The notes under the pieces: model-generated
Seen by the model: the letters and a program-made list of their open reading frames with translations, nothing else
What the model was told of the DNA's origin: nothing
Database searches by the model: none
Translations under genes and position numbers: made by a program
Part shown: piece by piece, positions 23,934 through 35,505 of the stretch
Numbering within the stretch: position 1 is the stretch's first letter
Layout: every line of letters starts with the position of its first letter
Origin: Persicaria tinctoria
Taxonomy: Eukaryota; Streptophyta; Magnoliopsida; Caryophyllales; Polygonaceae
Length of the DNA: 64,000 nt
NCBI GenBank assembly: GCA_037127255.1
Contig: JBANSL010000009.1
Span: 31,375,475-31,439,474 of the forward strand
Direction: 5' to 3'

Positions 23934-25712
23934 ATGGTTCGGACAAAATTTACACAGCCACACAACGAGCGCTTCCGCGCACGGGTAAACGAATGGTCAA
24001 GGGTGGCGATGCTTGCCAACATCGCGAACTACGTCGAAGAGACGGACGCCGCTAGGGATATCGTGGTGAAGAGACTCGAGAAGATTATGGATACCTTGGA
24101 GAAGATGGATGATAGGGTACTTCAGTCTTTCGCATTATTCACTCTCATATTCTTATTAAGTTCAGTGACTAGGGTAAATAGAGTAATGACATGGGACATA
24201 CAGTATGTGACATGGGATATAAAACTGTTGGAGGAGATGGTGGATTTATTGTAACAACTTCTTGTGTGCAGATAAAAGTGTTAGAGGAGGAGGTCCATGA
24301 AATGCGGGATGGAAACTTGATTGGAAGAGGCAAGGAACAAAGAGTAAGGGATAGTGAAAACGAGTTTGTACATGTTGGAATCCATGTAAGTTGTAGATCG
24401 GTTTTGTAGGTTGTTGATGTTGATGTCCCAAAGGGGACTCGTACTGAAGTTGTGGAGAAGCCCCGACAAGTTGCTAAGGTACGCTCCTTATGGCCAATGC
24501 CATTCATCCTTTATGTTTTCAATAGTGGCATGGGGATGTAAGCAAGACGACAGGGGTCATTGTGTTATGTGACATGGGAAATGTTTTTTTGAATTCAGAG
24601 GTTGTTCGTCGACCAGGAATGTGAGAGCAAGGCGTGGAGGATTACGAAACCGCGTGCGTCTAAAGGGAAGGACGCCGTAGTTCACGGTTAAGCCGTTGCA
24701 ATGGGACTAGTTTCTACGTTCGACTATGAGGCCCTACAGGGGTGGCTCGCAAGGTAACACATCGACTCATTTCAGTCTTCATTATATGGCACAGTCACCC
24801 TTTCATTGATTCAACTCCATTGTACGGTCCAGTGCCGACAGTGAGAACCGGTCAACGGCTTGCGACAAGGACCTGTCGAAGGAGTTTTTTACCACCCTCT
24901 AGACGCCTCGCTATTGGATCAACTCAGAGGTATATTGTATTTCTCACATTTTATTATGATTGGCCTTGTATACGCATTTGGGTTGGTGTTGGACTATGTT
25001 GTGGGTTGTCATGGGGGTTAACTTGTCGCAGCACTTCGAGCAGTCATGCTTCCTTCTACGGAAACAAAGCGCGGAGAGGGGTTACGACAATGGGCGTCGA
25101 GTCATTGTGTTGGACTCCTACTTCTCCAGCTTTCTGGAGAGGGAGTTGAAGGAGTACAACTCATACTTCGACGGGCGGGCCACGACGCCCATGGCCCGTC
25201 CGTGGGCTGGCGGGGACCTCGTCCTCCTACCCCTCAACCTGAGGGAAAGACATTGGGTTGCCGTTGCTCTTGATCTGAATTAGTGGCAGTTGAAGCTGTA
25301 TGATTGCGATGTGCACTGCGTGATAGACGCCGAACTCCCACCCCTGCTGATGCACGTTACCCACCTCTTCCCCATCATCATGGATGCACACGCTGAGTTG
25401 AAAGTGAAGTATGCATCGAAGCTGCCAGGCCCGTTTCGCATAATCCGCGACAAGCGGGTTCCGCAAAACAAGCTCAGGTATGATTGGTGCGACCCCTGTA
25501 TTTCATTTAACTTGATGATATCTCCGCCTTTGTTTTGACAAAATCTCCGTCATTGCAGTGGTGACAGTGGCCCTTACACGATCAGATTCATGGAGATCCT
25601 CATGGAGACCAATCCCCCCTTCGATGGGCTGGACGAGACGTTTATTGGGCCGTACAGACAGATGCTAGCGGCTACCATCTTCAATGGTCGGCTCGGTGGA
25701 CGCATAATCTGA
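23934..25712 (+). pseudogene. Ulp1-type protease gene copy 0 (DUF1985 lost, catalytic Cys to Ser)
   Basis: It starts MVRTKFTQPHNERF, matching the starts of the other two copies (ATGGT(T/G)(C/A)GG after an AAGAA- or GAAA-type acceptor). After ANYVEETDA it jumps to MDTLEKMDDR, the segment that follows DUF1985 in the other copies, so DUF1985 is deleted. Further exons encode a K/E/R-rich linker, then the C48 protease: FLLRKQSAERGYDNGRRV, RERHWVAVALDL (catalytic His), LKLYDCDVH (Asp) and SGDSGPYTIRF, where the other copies have DCGPY. TAG codons interrupt at about 24900 and after DLN at 25281. The protein would be a SUMO-type isopeptidase relative, but it looks inactive. Confidence 0.82.
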
Positions 25713-25774
25713 TCGTCGTTTGGGTGTAGTTATGGAAGTGATTTGTTGTCTTTTGTTGTGAACAATTCTACATC

Positions 25775-26445
25775 AAAAAATGTAAACTTATGTGGTTCCT
25801 ATGATAGGGCCTTGTAACAATTCATATAGGAACCTATCAACACATAAACAAGGTTAGAAAATCACCCTACTCACCATATCGAAATCAGTGACACGGATAA
25901 TCACGTTAGTTGACACGGGATTCCAAGTTTGGTGACACGGGAGATTTCCTTACAACTTATAATATGCCTTTCAACCGAGTAAGTTTCTTGCCGCATGACA
26001 TTCAATCATCCATGACAAAATGTAAACTTATGTGGTTCCTATGATAGGGACTTGTAACAATTCGTATATGAACCTATCAACACATAAACAAGGTTAGAAA
26101 ATCACCCTACTCACCATATCGACATCAGTGACACGGATAATCACGTCAGTTGACACAGGATTCCAAGTTTGGTGACACGGGAGATTTCCTTACAACTTAT
26201 AATATGCCTTTCAACCGAGTCAGTTTCTGGCCACCTGACATTCAATTATACATGCAAAAATGTAAACTTTTGTGGTTCCTATTATAGAGCCTTGTAAAAA
26301 TTCGTATATGAACCTATCAACACATAAACCAGGTTAGAAAATCACCCTACTCACCATATCGACATCAGTGACACGGATAATCACGTAAGTTGACATGGGA
26401 TTCCAAGTTTGGTGACACGGGTGAATTCTGAACTAATTATAACCA
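25775..26445. repeat. Tandem repeat, 240-bp unit, nearly three copies
   Basis: TGTAAACTT(A/T)TGTGGTTCCT recurs at 25781, 26021 and 26261, exactly 240 bp apart. Each unit includes CACCATATCGA(A/C)ATCAGTGA, two or three GTGACACGG-type motifs and ACAACTTATAATATGCC. It lies between the convergent ends of Ulp1 copies 0 and 1. 26446-26724 has no further feature. Confidence 0.93.
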
Positions 26446-29066
26446 ATGTTTGCACCATGCCAACATGGTCACTCACTACTTAAAAATTATCATACAAATA
26501 AAGTAACAGTCCACAACACATAACCACTCACCGAAGATAAAGAATGCGAAATAGTTCATACCAACGTACTAAAATACCAACCTAGTGAACTACCGTCCAC
26601 AACTAAATGTGAGAGCCAGCAACCATGTTCATAAATATCCAACACAATAAAAACGATGTTCATAAGAAGCTTATACCATAACATAAAATTTCATAACACT
26701 GGGCAGTGGTGATCACAAATGAGATCATAACCGTGTACCATTGAAGATGCGAACAGCGAGCATGTGCCTGTACGCCCCGATGAATACGTCGTCAAGAACG
26801 TCGTAGGTGGGGGCATCCTTCGTGAAGAGTTGCATGAACCTGATCGTGTAAGGACCGCAGTCTCCATTGCAATAGAGAATCGCCGGAGTCATATTCAATA
26901 CAGCCGAATGCAACTGTGAGACGAAGAGATATTTAAGTGTTGGACAAAAATTACCTCTGCTTGTTTTGCGGAATCCTTTTCTCGCGACTATGGGCGAACG
27001 ACTTTGGCAACTTGTCGACGTAGGTGGCCATCAACGCGGGGTGGGCATTCATCAGTACCGGGATAAGGTGGGTGATGCAGCTTAAGTGTGCCGGCAGATG
27101 GCGGTCCCTCACGATGTAGACGTCCGAATCATAAACCCTTACCTGCCACTCGACCAGATCTATCGCTACGGCGATCCAGTGAACATTGTCCACGTTCAAC
27201 GGTAGGAGGATGAGTTTCGCCCCTTCTCACGCCCGGCCCATCGTCACCGGGGACCGCCCGTCGAAGTAGGCAAGCAGCTTCTCATCGGCTTGGTAGCTAT
27301 CCACATCGCTCTTGTATTTGCCCCACTCGGTCTGCAGATAGCGACCGAAATATGTGTCCACAACGACAACTCGACCGCCAATGTCGCCGGCCATCTCCGT
27401 TACCCCTTTCCGAAGAAGATAGCATGCTTGTTCCATGTGCTGCATCGATTACAACCCTAGTCAAAATCCAAAACTATTCCACTACCTTTTACAGTACATA
27501 CCGTGTCATTCACTAGACAAAGATAGTCACTTAGGCGGGTTTCGTACCTTAGAGTTTAGCCAAACTGTGGGCATTTTTAGTGCGGTGAAGAACTCCTTAC
27601 TCAGCACCGTGCCATATGCAGTCTTCTAGCTGTCCTCATCCCCGCTGCACAACCACAATGTTAGGGGATTGGAGTCATCTATGCAATAACTTGGGTACGT
27701 CTGCTGATGAGTGTCACCTATCTATCCAGCGGAGGAACCCATCGTTGTCTGACACGGAAACAAGACCCAGCTTAATCATGGCCGCGCCTTCGACAACGTT
27801 CTTCCCTTTTCGGCCCGGCGTTTTCTTCTGAGGTGGGGACTTAACTTCTCCTTCACCTCCTGGACCTCTCTTACTCTTCCTGCCTCGAACGGGCTCCGCT
27901 CTTGTAGCCTCTGCGATCTGCCAATTGGTTAGACGGTTTCAACAGTCAAGGCAAAAGTGTTTTGACCCCCGTGTCACCCCAATCTGTACTCGTGTCGGCT
28001 AACACTGATACACTTGTCACTTACGTACTACTATAGATTTAAATGACAATGTGAAGTAACAGGCATTTTACCTTCTCATCCCGTCCTTCCGGCGTTGCTT
28101 GGTCGTTCACTGTAGGTGGTACCTCCATTGAATCGGCTTTCCCGCTTTTGTCCTCAGCATCCCTATGTTTCCCGACTTTCTCTCCACTGACAACTCCCCC
28201 AGTTCCTCCAACGGTCTCGTCTTTGACCGCCTCTGAGATCTGGCAATTGGTTACGGTTATTTCAACTGTGATTCAGATAATATATTTGTTCCCTTGTCAC
28301 TTTACATATTAATACGTGTCGCTTCACTTTAACAGTTGTGTGAGTTGTGTACAAAATATTGACATATTATAAATTGTTGATTCTATTACCCCTTCACCGT
28401 GGATTCAGAAAATACCATGTCAAGTAACAACCAATTTTCCTCCTCTTGTCCTTCTGGTGGCTGGTCTTCCACCATAGTTTGTCCCTCTATCCCCCCGTTC
28501 TTTTGGTCGTTATCCTCTCCATGGACATCGCCCATTGGTTTCTGCTCACCTCCTGCATTCGACTGGCCATCTCGCATCCCATTCACAACACCTTCCAACA
28601 CCTTCATCTGATACACAAAGTACATAAATGAGGGTTGGTTAGCGAATGTTATTCGGCATTGGGAGATAAGTAACCCGTATCACCTTTGAAAAATACCCGT
28701 GTCACATATAAAATATACCCGTGTCACAAATGCCAGAAACGTTACACGTACCTTGTCATCCATGCTCTGCATCCATGTTGACATGGTTCCCGACCTCTCC
28801 AAGATCAGTTCTACTGACTTCCCCAAGTTATCCTCCCAGGATTCCCTTGTCCCATCTCGTTGCTCCGAACTCGGGCCGGACTTGCCAGAGCCTTCACCGT
28901 AATAACTCGGTGCCAACGCAGCCTCAATGTCATCAACGTAGAGGTCAGGCTCCTCATGCTGGTAGAAGCACCCGAGCATCAATTCATACTCGCCGGCCTT
29001 CGGTACTAGTATCGGGTTGTCTTCGACCTTGATTCTATCCGATTTTTCAGGGTCCATGCGGGACCC

Positions 29067-31083
29067 TGAAAAGGGATTATTTTTTAGCTCTATAAGAAAT
29101 TGAGTGCGAATTTCAAAAGAGTTTTCAGGGATAAGAATCGCCGATTCAGGCACGACGAGAGTTGGGTGCATATAGTCCTCTACCGTGGTTGGGTATTGGG
29201 CAAGCTCAGCCTCTTCTTGTTCCCTTGCTGCTTTCTCAGTGGCGATAGCAGCATCTTTAGCGGCCAATTCCCTTGTAAGCCTTGCGATCAGCTATTCCCA
29301 TGTCTCCGCAGCTGCCATGGCTCTTTGCAGTTTAACTCTGATGTGTAGAAGGCGCTCTGATTCTTCTAAGCCGTCAAACTCAGGTGGTTGACCAGAACGA
29401 CGCATACACTTGTAAATTAACTCAAATAAAAAGTGAGATCTGACTACCTAAGGCGCGAAGGACAGCTTCCCCGGCAACGGCGCCAATTTTTTGTGAGGAG
29501 GAAATCAAGTATGAAATATAATAAAATAAATCAAACCAGATTTAGGCCCACGCAAATAAATACAAGACTCCTCCAGTGCAGTAAGAGAAAGTCAGGATCG
29601 AATCCACGAGGAAGCGTGTCAGCGGATCCAAGGTAGCTGTAAATCTCACAGAAAAGCAACTGAAATACAGAAACAAAGAAAGACAGAAATAAAACAGAAA
29701 AGAACAAACAAAAGCAGAAACAAGAGCGAGGACACAAAAGTTGGTCGATATCGACTAACTGTCCTCGATATCGACTACTGATGTCGACAACAGTAACTCG
29801 GCAAGCAAACAGACAACTCGATATAGACAAAGCCAACTCGATCTCGACCAGTGTCTACTCGAGATCGACAAGACTCTACTCTGTATCGACAAAAGAAACT
29901 AACTTGCGTTGAATTAAATAAAGAAATCTTACAATCCACAAGACAAATCCGCTTTCACCTTTCTACCTTGCTTGCTACAAACTTTCTTTCTCTACTCCTA
30001 CTTACTTGAATGGAATTGATTGTGTTTCTGAATGAATGAAAAACCAGCCCTCAGGGCTTTATTTATAGCTTTCTATTCCTTGTTAATCAAGGATAGAATC
30101 ATCTATCTATATCTACTTAAAAGCTTAAAGATAAATAAATTTCTTAAGGGAAATAGATCTTTAAAGGAAACTATATCTAAAGTTTGCAAAATATCTCCAA
30201 TGTAGGTAGAACTTCTCTTCCATAGATAGACTTGATCAAATTGGATAGAATCTCGGCCAACTCGACTTCCTTCGTGCCCAAGGTATGCCAAACCGAGTAG
30301 GATTCGTCAAACCGCGTAACGCGCTCCCGGACGTGGCTCATCGATCTCGACCAAGGCTACTCGACATCGAGTAGGATTGTCGTCGACTAGTGTGGCTCGG
30401 CTTCTCGGGTAGATCTGCTCGACATGGCTCGGACTTGTGGTTCTGGCTCCTTGATCTCGACTAGAACAACTCGAGATCGAGTAGGGTGTAATCGAGGATG
30501 GCTGCCTGGTGTGGTCGAGGACTCTTCCTCGGCATGGACTCGGACAGGCGCTGGGTTGTCCTCGATCTCGACTAGATCTCCTCGAGATCGAGTAGGGTCG
30601 TCCCGGATTCTCCGTCCTCGGCTTGTTGACTTGTCTCAACCCGTCGACTCCGGACATGGCCTCTCAGTGTCGTCGATCTCGACCAGGTGGTACTCGAGAT
30701 CGAGTAGGGTCTCCGGAGTCGGATTGTTCTGGCTCTCGACACTGATCTTTGGTCGACAAGGCCTATGCTCGACAGCTTCGTCGAGCTCGAGTAGCAGTAC
30801 TCTAGATCGAGTACACTCGGGCTCCAAGCTTGATTCGACTGGTTCCGCTGCTTCTTGACCTTGGACTTCTATAGTTGATTTCCGAGCTTTTCTGAGCTTT
30901 CTTAGAACTGCTGTAATTTGCCTCGAATTCTGCGAAATTAAATAGAAACTAGTGTAGATTCCATAATTTGGCAAATAAACATAAATTACATAGATTATGT
31001 ACTATCTTAGCCGAAATGAATGAAATGTATGCAGAAATCGATATAAAAGTTACTGTAAAACATGGAAGATTCAGCTCACAACA
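29067..31083 (-). mobile_element. Truncated Athila-like element: LTR, primer site and 5' gag
   Basis: On the minus strand an LTR (31083-29489, 1595 bp, starting TGTTGTGAG) is followed by a tRNA-Asp-type primer site and the gag start (MRRSGQPPEFDGLEESER, one TAG, then AAKDAAIATEKAAREQEEAE and YPTTVEDYMHP). Gag stops abruptly at LKNNPFSG and the frame passes directly into the host Ulp1 exon. The 3' LTR and the rest are missing. The family matches 42728-52199 and 32547-34582. No clear target duplication is seen, so a deletion followed insertion. Confidence 0.85.
29465..29485 (-). other. Primer-binding site, tRNA-Asp type
   Basis: The minus strand reads TGGCGCCGTTGCCGGGGA, complementary to the 3' end of plant tRNA-Asp. 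This is the usual primer of Athila/Tat-type gypsy elements. It lies 3 bp from the LTR end. Confidence 0.88.
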
Positions 31084-32063
31084 GACTGGATCGTCTCATA
31101 CATTAGATTGTCGTCATCGGCTAACCACCTCAGCATGCGAGGCAACGCTGTGTTCGACACTCGGTTCACAAACGCCTCGCCAATCCCCTGGACAGCTTCG
31201 TACAACCAAATCTAAAACAACCACACATGTCACTCAAGTGCATCAATTGCGCGTAATAGTTCAAGCATAACTTCGGTCAAGTAGCTTACCCGGAACGCAT
31301 ACGGAAAACCCATAAGCCCATATCCATATCGATCGTCCTTGTCGTTCGCCTTCGGCTTCAAGTCAGCGACACGTCGTTCTATGACGCCCGACAGGAACTC
31401 GTGGGTGGCCTCGTACATAATCCTGCCCCAGGGGTAATCCAGAAATCGATCAACGTTCTCCACAAGCTTCACCATCCACCCTCGTATGGCTTTCCTGGGT
31501 TCTCCCCCCAGTAGAACTCCTTCGACGATGAGGAGGAGAGCGATCTTAAAACGCCTTCTCGCACTCGGCTCCTTCAAGATGGAGTTCTTGAAGGCGTTCT
31601 CCAGCTCACCCACGTTCATGTTGTCCGTTCTGAATAAGTCCTTGAGAGCCTTCTTTGTCTTCTTGTCATCCTCCGTCTCTGTATCTACCCCCCGAACTCG
31701 ACCACACCGCAGCCCAGTCACGAGCGCAAACTCCTTGATAGAGAATCGCCGCAGCTTGCCTTGAAGCATGTACCAAGTCTCCCACTTCTTTTCTGTCACA
31801 AGATGCCTTTGTAACACGTAATGTAGTAGTTGCGACGAGAATTGAACCCGATTTGCCATTTGCACAATACCCCCAAATTGGCTTCGCAACAGCTTCTCCG
31901 AATCGACGGGGTCGACCCAGTCGTCCATGTTGACGAGCAGAGACACTTTGGAAGACTGGTTGACCCGCCCTCGAAAATGCTTCTCCTCCGGCACTGCGAG
32001 TCGGGGCTCCACCTTCTTCTATGGCCGGACACCTTTCCTCCTCAAATTCTGGGACCGAACCAT

Positions 32064-32546
32064 GTTCTTTCTGCAATTACGTGGACATGAACATTATCAA
32101 TATCAACACAAAGTCACCCCCCTACTTAATAAATCTATCTGCGACTATTTCACGAGAAAAGGCCCATGTCACCTACTGAAGTAACCCTTGTCAACCAACA
32201 GAATAGCTCATGTCATGAATGTCAATTGTCTTCTCGCAATTGTCCTACAGTACCCGTTTATGACAGGGGTTATTCTCCACTCTCACAAACTGGGTTAAAG
32301 GACCCGCAAGCCTCCCACGCTCATCTTCAACCTCCCTCGCTCTTGTCTGTCAATTCCTCAGTTTCCCATACCCCTTTTACCCCATATATGTATTTCCCCG
32401 TATCCCCAATTCCCTACATGACCGTTATTCCAATTCCCCAATTTCCGATTTTTGTCCAATACCAAATTGCATGCCTTTGAACGAAACAATGGAAGAATGC
32501 AAATGAAGTGGGGGAGATTGCAAATTAAGTGAAGATTCAGACTAGT
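32064..32546 (-). other. 5' flank of Ulp1 gene copy 1
   Basis: Contains the acceptor (TTGCAG) before the start codon, TGTCAC-type motifs at 32108-32215 and pyrimidine-rich sequence. The last 65 bp are repeated at 34711-34775, and CTAGT at 32542-32546 is the target duplication of the solo LTR. No gene is seen. Confidence 0.45.
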
Positions 32547-34582
32547 TGTTGTGAGCTGAATCTGCCATGCTTTAGATTAACTTTTATATCGATTTCTGCA
32601 TACATTTCATTCATTTGGGCTAAGATAGTACATAATCTATGTAGTTTATGTTTATTTGCCAAATTATGGAATCTACACCAGTTTCTGTTTAATTTCGCAG
32701 AATTCAAGGCAAATTACAGCAATTCTAAGAAAGATCAGAAAAGCTCGGAAAACAACTACAGAAGTCCAGAGTCCGATAGTACAGAACCAGGACAAACCAA
32801 ACTGAAACCAGAGCTACTCGATGTCAAGTACACCTTACTCGATCTCGAGTAGAGAGTCCGAGCAGACTTGGTCGACAAAGCCTGGTCAAGGAAACCAAAC
32901 CCGAGGCAACCTGACTCCGGAAGCCAACTCAATCTCGAGTACCACTGGTCGAGATCGACAAAGCCTAGACACCATACCCGGAGTCGAGAAGAGGAGCTGA
33001 TCGAGAAGCCGAGGACGAAGACGCCAAGCAGCTCTACTCGATCTCGAGGAGATCCTTGTCGAGCTCGAGTAAACCCTGACGCCAGTCCGAGTCCATGCCG
33101 AGGAGAAGCTGCTCGACCACACAAGGTCGCGCACCCTAATCGATCTCGAGAAACCTTAGTCGAGATCGACGACGCCCAGGAGCCTAGATCTGAGCCATGT
33201 CGAGCAGAGTCACCCGAGAAGACCAGTCGATGATGAATCCTAGTCGATGTCGAGTAGCCCTTGTCGATATCGAGTAGGCCAGTTTCTGGAAACGCGTCGC
33301 CGTGAACAGTCCGAGTCGAGTTAGAGTCCTTGGGGCCGAAGAAATCCGATTTTTGGCCGAGATCTATCAAGTTCTATCTATGGAGAAGATTTACAACACA
33401 TGGAAGACATCTTACCTATTTTAGATTTATCTTTTCCTTTTAGATTTAATTCCTAAATTGCATTTATTTATCATTAAAGTTTTAGATATAATTTTAGATA
33501 TAGATAGATATTTCTATCCTTGATTACCAAGGATTAGAAGGCTATAAATAAAGACCTAGGGGCTAGTTTTTCATTCATTCAATTTCACTAAGAGACAAGT
33601 AGTTCCACAGAGAAGTTTTAGGAGTTCAAAGGTTTTAGGGTTTTGGCATTCTGCGAAAGTAGATTGCTGGGATTGTAAAGGCTTTGAATATAGTTTAATG
33701 CAAGTTTCTTTTTATACATCAATGTCTGCGATTGCGATGAGGCATGAGTAGTCCACCTACTTCTGGGGCTGGGGTGAGCCCGACGGTGGCCATGTGAGGT
33801 GATGCGGTGAAGGTCAGATATTTTTATGCAATTCGTCTTCTATCCCTATGAGCATAATTCTTTTGCGAGAGTTGAAGGTAATCCTTGTTTGTGTTATTGA
33901 AGCGAAAGTGATCTTAATACAACTTGGGTTAATTATGTGAAAAGAGTTAGTAACAATTAGGGTTTATGCGAAAGCCTCTATATGCCTATTTTTTAGTAAC
34001 GAAAGTTATTTTGATGAAAAGCATGATCTTTTATGCCTTTATTTGTTACCTTGCATGGTTATCGTTGTGGTGTTGATACCCTGGCTTTGGAAGTCTTTTA
34101 TATATTGAATTTATTTAGTTAGAAATCTAAGTTTTGATTTTGAAAAATTGCAATTTACGTTTTCTGAGTTTTCTAGTCGATACAGAGGAGAGTCTTATCG
34201 ATCTCGAGTAGGCCTTAGTCGAGATCGAGTACGGTCTTGTCTCGGTGGAGTTGAGTTTCTGCTTCTGTCGTCGATTTTGAAGTTTCTGTCTTTTGTTGTT
34301 GGTAGTCGATCTCGAGTAGACTGTTGTCGAGATCGAGTACGTCTGTTACTTTGCTTTATTTTCTGCTTTGCTTTGTCTTTCTTTCTTTGTTCCTTTATTT
34401 TTGTCTTTTCTGCTTTTTTTGTGAGAATTTACAGCTGCCTGGGATCCGCTGACACGCTTCCTCGAGGATTCGATCCTGACTTACTCTTACTGCATTGGAG
34501 GAGTCTTGTATTTATTTGCGTGGGCCTAAATCTGATTTGATTTATTTTGTTATATTTCATACTTGATTTTCTCCTCACAACA
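32547..34582 (+). mobile_element. Solo LTR of the Athila-like family, 2036 bp
   Basis: It starts TGTTGTGAG and ends CTCACAACA, perfect 9-bp inverted ends, and is flanked by identical 5-bp duplications CTAGT (32542-32546 and 34583-34587). The sequence matches the LTR at 29489-31083 in inverted orientation. A TATAAATA box at about 33543 marks the probable promoter. TCGATCTCGA/TCGAGATCGA motifs cluster at 32815-33270 and 34195-34345. The missing interior implies LTR-LTR recombination. Confidence 0.92.
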
Positions 34583-34905
34583 CTAGTAGAGATGGGTGAG
34601 GACAGATCTCAATAATCAATTGATTCTACCTGTATTCCTGCGCCTTCCTCTCCGATACTGCCTTCTCCGGCGTCTTGCTCCCTTATCCGGTGACTTCCTC
34701 CCTCTCCGGTACGAAACAATGGGAGCATGCAAATTAAGTGGGGAAGATTGCAAATTAAGTGAAGATTCAGAGTAGTAGAGATGGGTGAGGACGGATTTCA
34801 ATAACCAATTGAGTTGTACCTGTTTTCCTGCGCCTTCCTCTCCAGTACGGGCTTCTCCGACGTCTTCCTCCCTTCTCCGGCGTCTTCCTCTCTCTCTGGT
34901 ACGGG
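34583..34905. repeat. Tandem duplication of about 195 bp, first unit split by the solo LTR
   Basis: ACGAAACAATGG, GCAAATTAAGTG, AAGATTCAGA and AGATGGGTGAGGAC occur at 32480-32546 plus 34583-34710, and again at 34711-34905, with the same CCTGCGCCTTCCTCTCC tail. The solo LTR therefore landed inside the first copy. Confidence 0.75.
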
Positions 34906-35505
34906 CTCTCCTCTTTCCCTTCACTTCACAACCGCCTTCCTTCACTCCTATTAATATTCGATGTCTCTCTCTCTCTCTCCTTCCGTTGTGTAAGTGGTGG
35001 TTTTTTTCCCCAACTGCAATGAATGCAAGTTACTTTAACTTTTCTTTTGTTTACCTTTTAATTTCGAGGAACACAACATTTTCTTTTATTTTTTTTATTT
35101 TTTTGTAAGTAGGTCAAAGGAACCGTGCAACCAACTGCCACCCTGATAGATTCATTTTCCTTTGTCGTTTTGTTCTTTTGTCCCAGTATCGGGTCCCCTC
35201 TTTCCATGCACGTGTCACCTGATAGGTTTTTTCGTGTCACTATTGACTGTCTCATATTCCTACATATAGTGTAAATGACCCATGTCACCCCTTTTAATCC
35301 TCGTGTCATCTAACCACATATACCTTATCACCAAATTGGATAGATACATGTAGCTACACTGGCAAGTTTAACATGTCTGCATACCTACTAACATATACAA
35401 ATGTTCACATTTGACAACTACCAAGTTTCGCAAAATATCCAAATGTTTTACTTCAACTATTACTGGAGGGTGTTATGATTGGAAGCAAGTGTTCAACTCT
35501 AAAGT
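34906..35505. other. Spacer between Ulp1 copies 1 and 2
   Basis: Pyrimidine-rich then AT-rich, with a short CT microsatellite near 34963-34979 and four TGTCA-type motifs at 35212-35310. It would hold the 3' region of Ulp1 copy 2 on the minus strand. No gene is seen. Confidence 0.4.

Larger units (their letters stand above)
26725..32063 (-). pseudogene. DUF1985-Ulp1 gene copy 1, interrupted by an Athila-like fragment
   Basis: It starts at 32063 (MVRSQNLRRKGVRP, then a TAG). DUF1985 runs to 31290, with QLLHYVLQRHLVTEKKWE, RRFSIKEFALVTGLRCG and LLLIVEGVLLGGEPRKA. A GTAAGC donor and TTTTAG acceptor join to IWLYEAVQGIGEAF. The exon is broken at 31084 by retrotransposon sequence and resumes at about 29067 with SRMDPEKSDRIKVEDNPIL, then MSTWMQSMDDK. 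Several K/E/G-rich linker exons follow (28611-27840). The protease has NVHWIAVAIDL (His), VRVYDSDVY (Asp) and NGDCGPYTIRF (Cys kept). A TGA after MGRA at about 27227 replaces a likely Trp. It would act as a Ulp1-like cysteine protease in the nucleus. Confidence 0.85.

Noticed and set aside
30424..33370. R/S-rich frames such as those at 30424-30858 and 33370-32756
   Set aside because: They are readings of TCGATCTCGA repeats inside LTRs, with no start context or family match; similar frames at 42871-44797 and 49997-51975 are rejected for the same reason.
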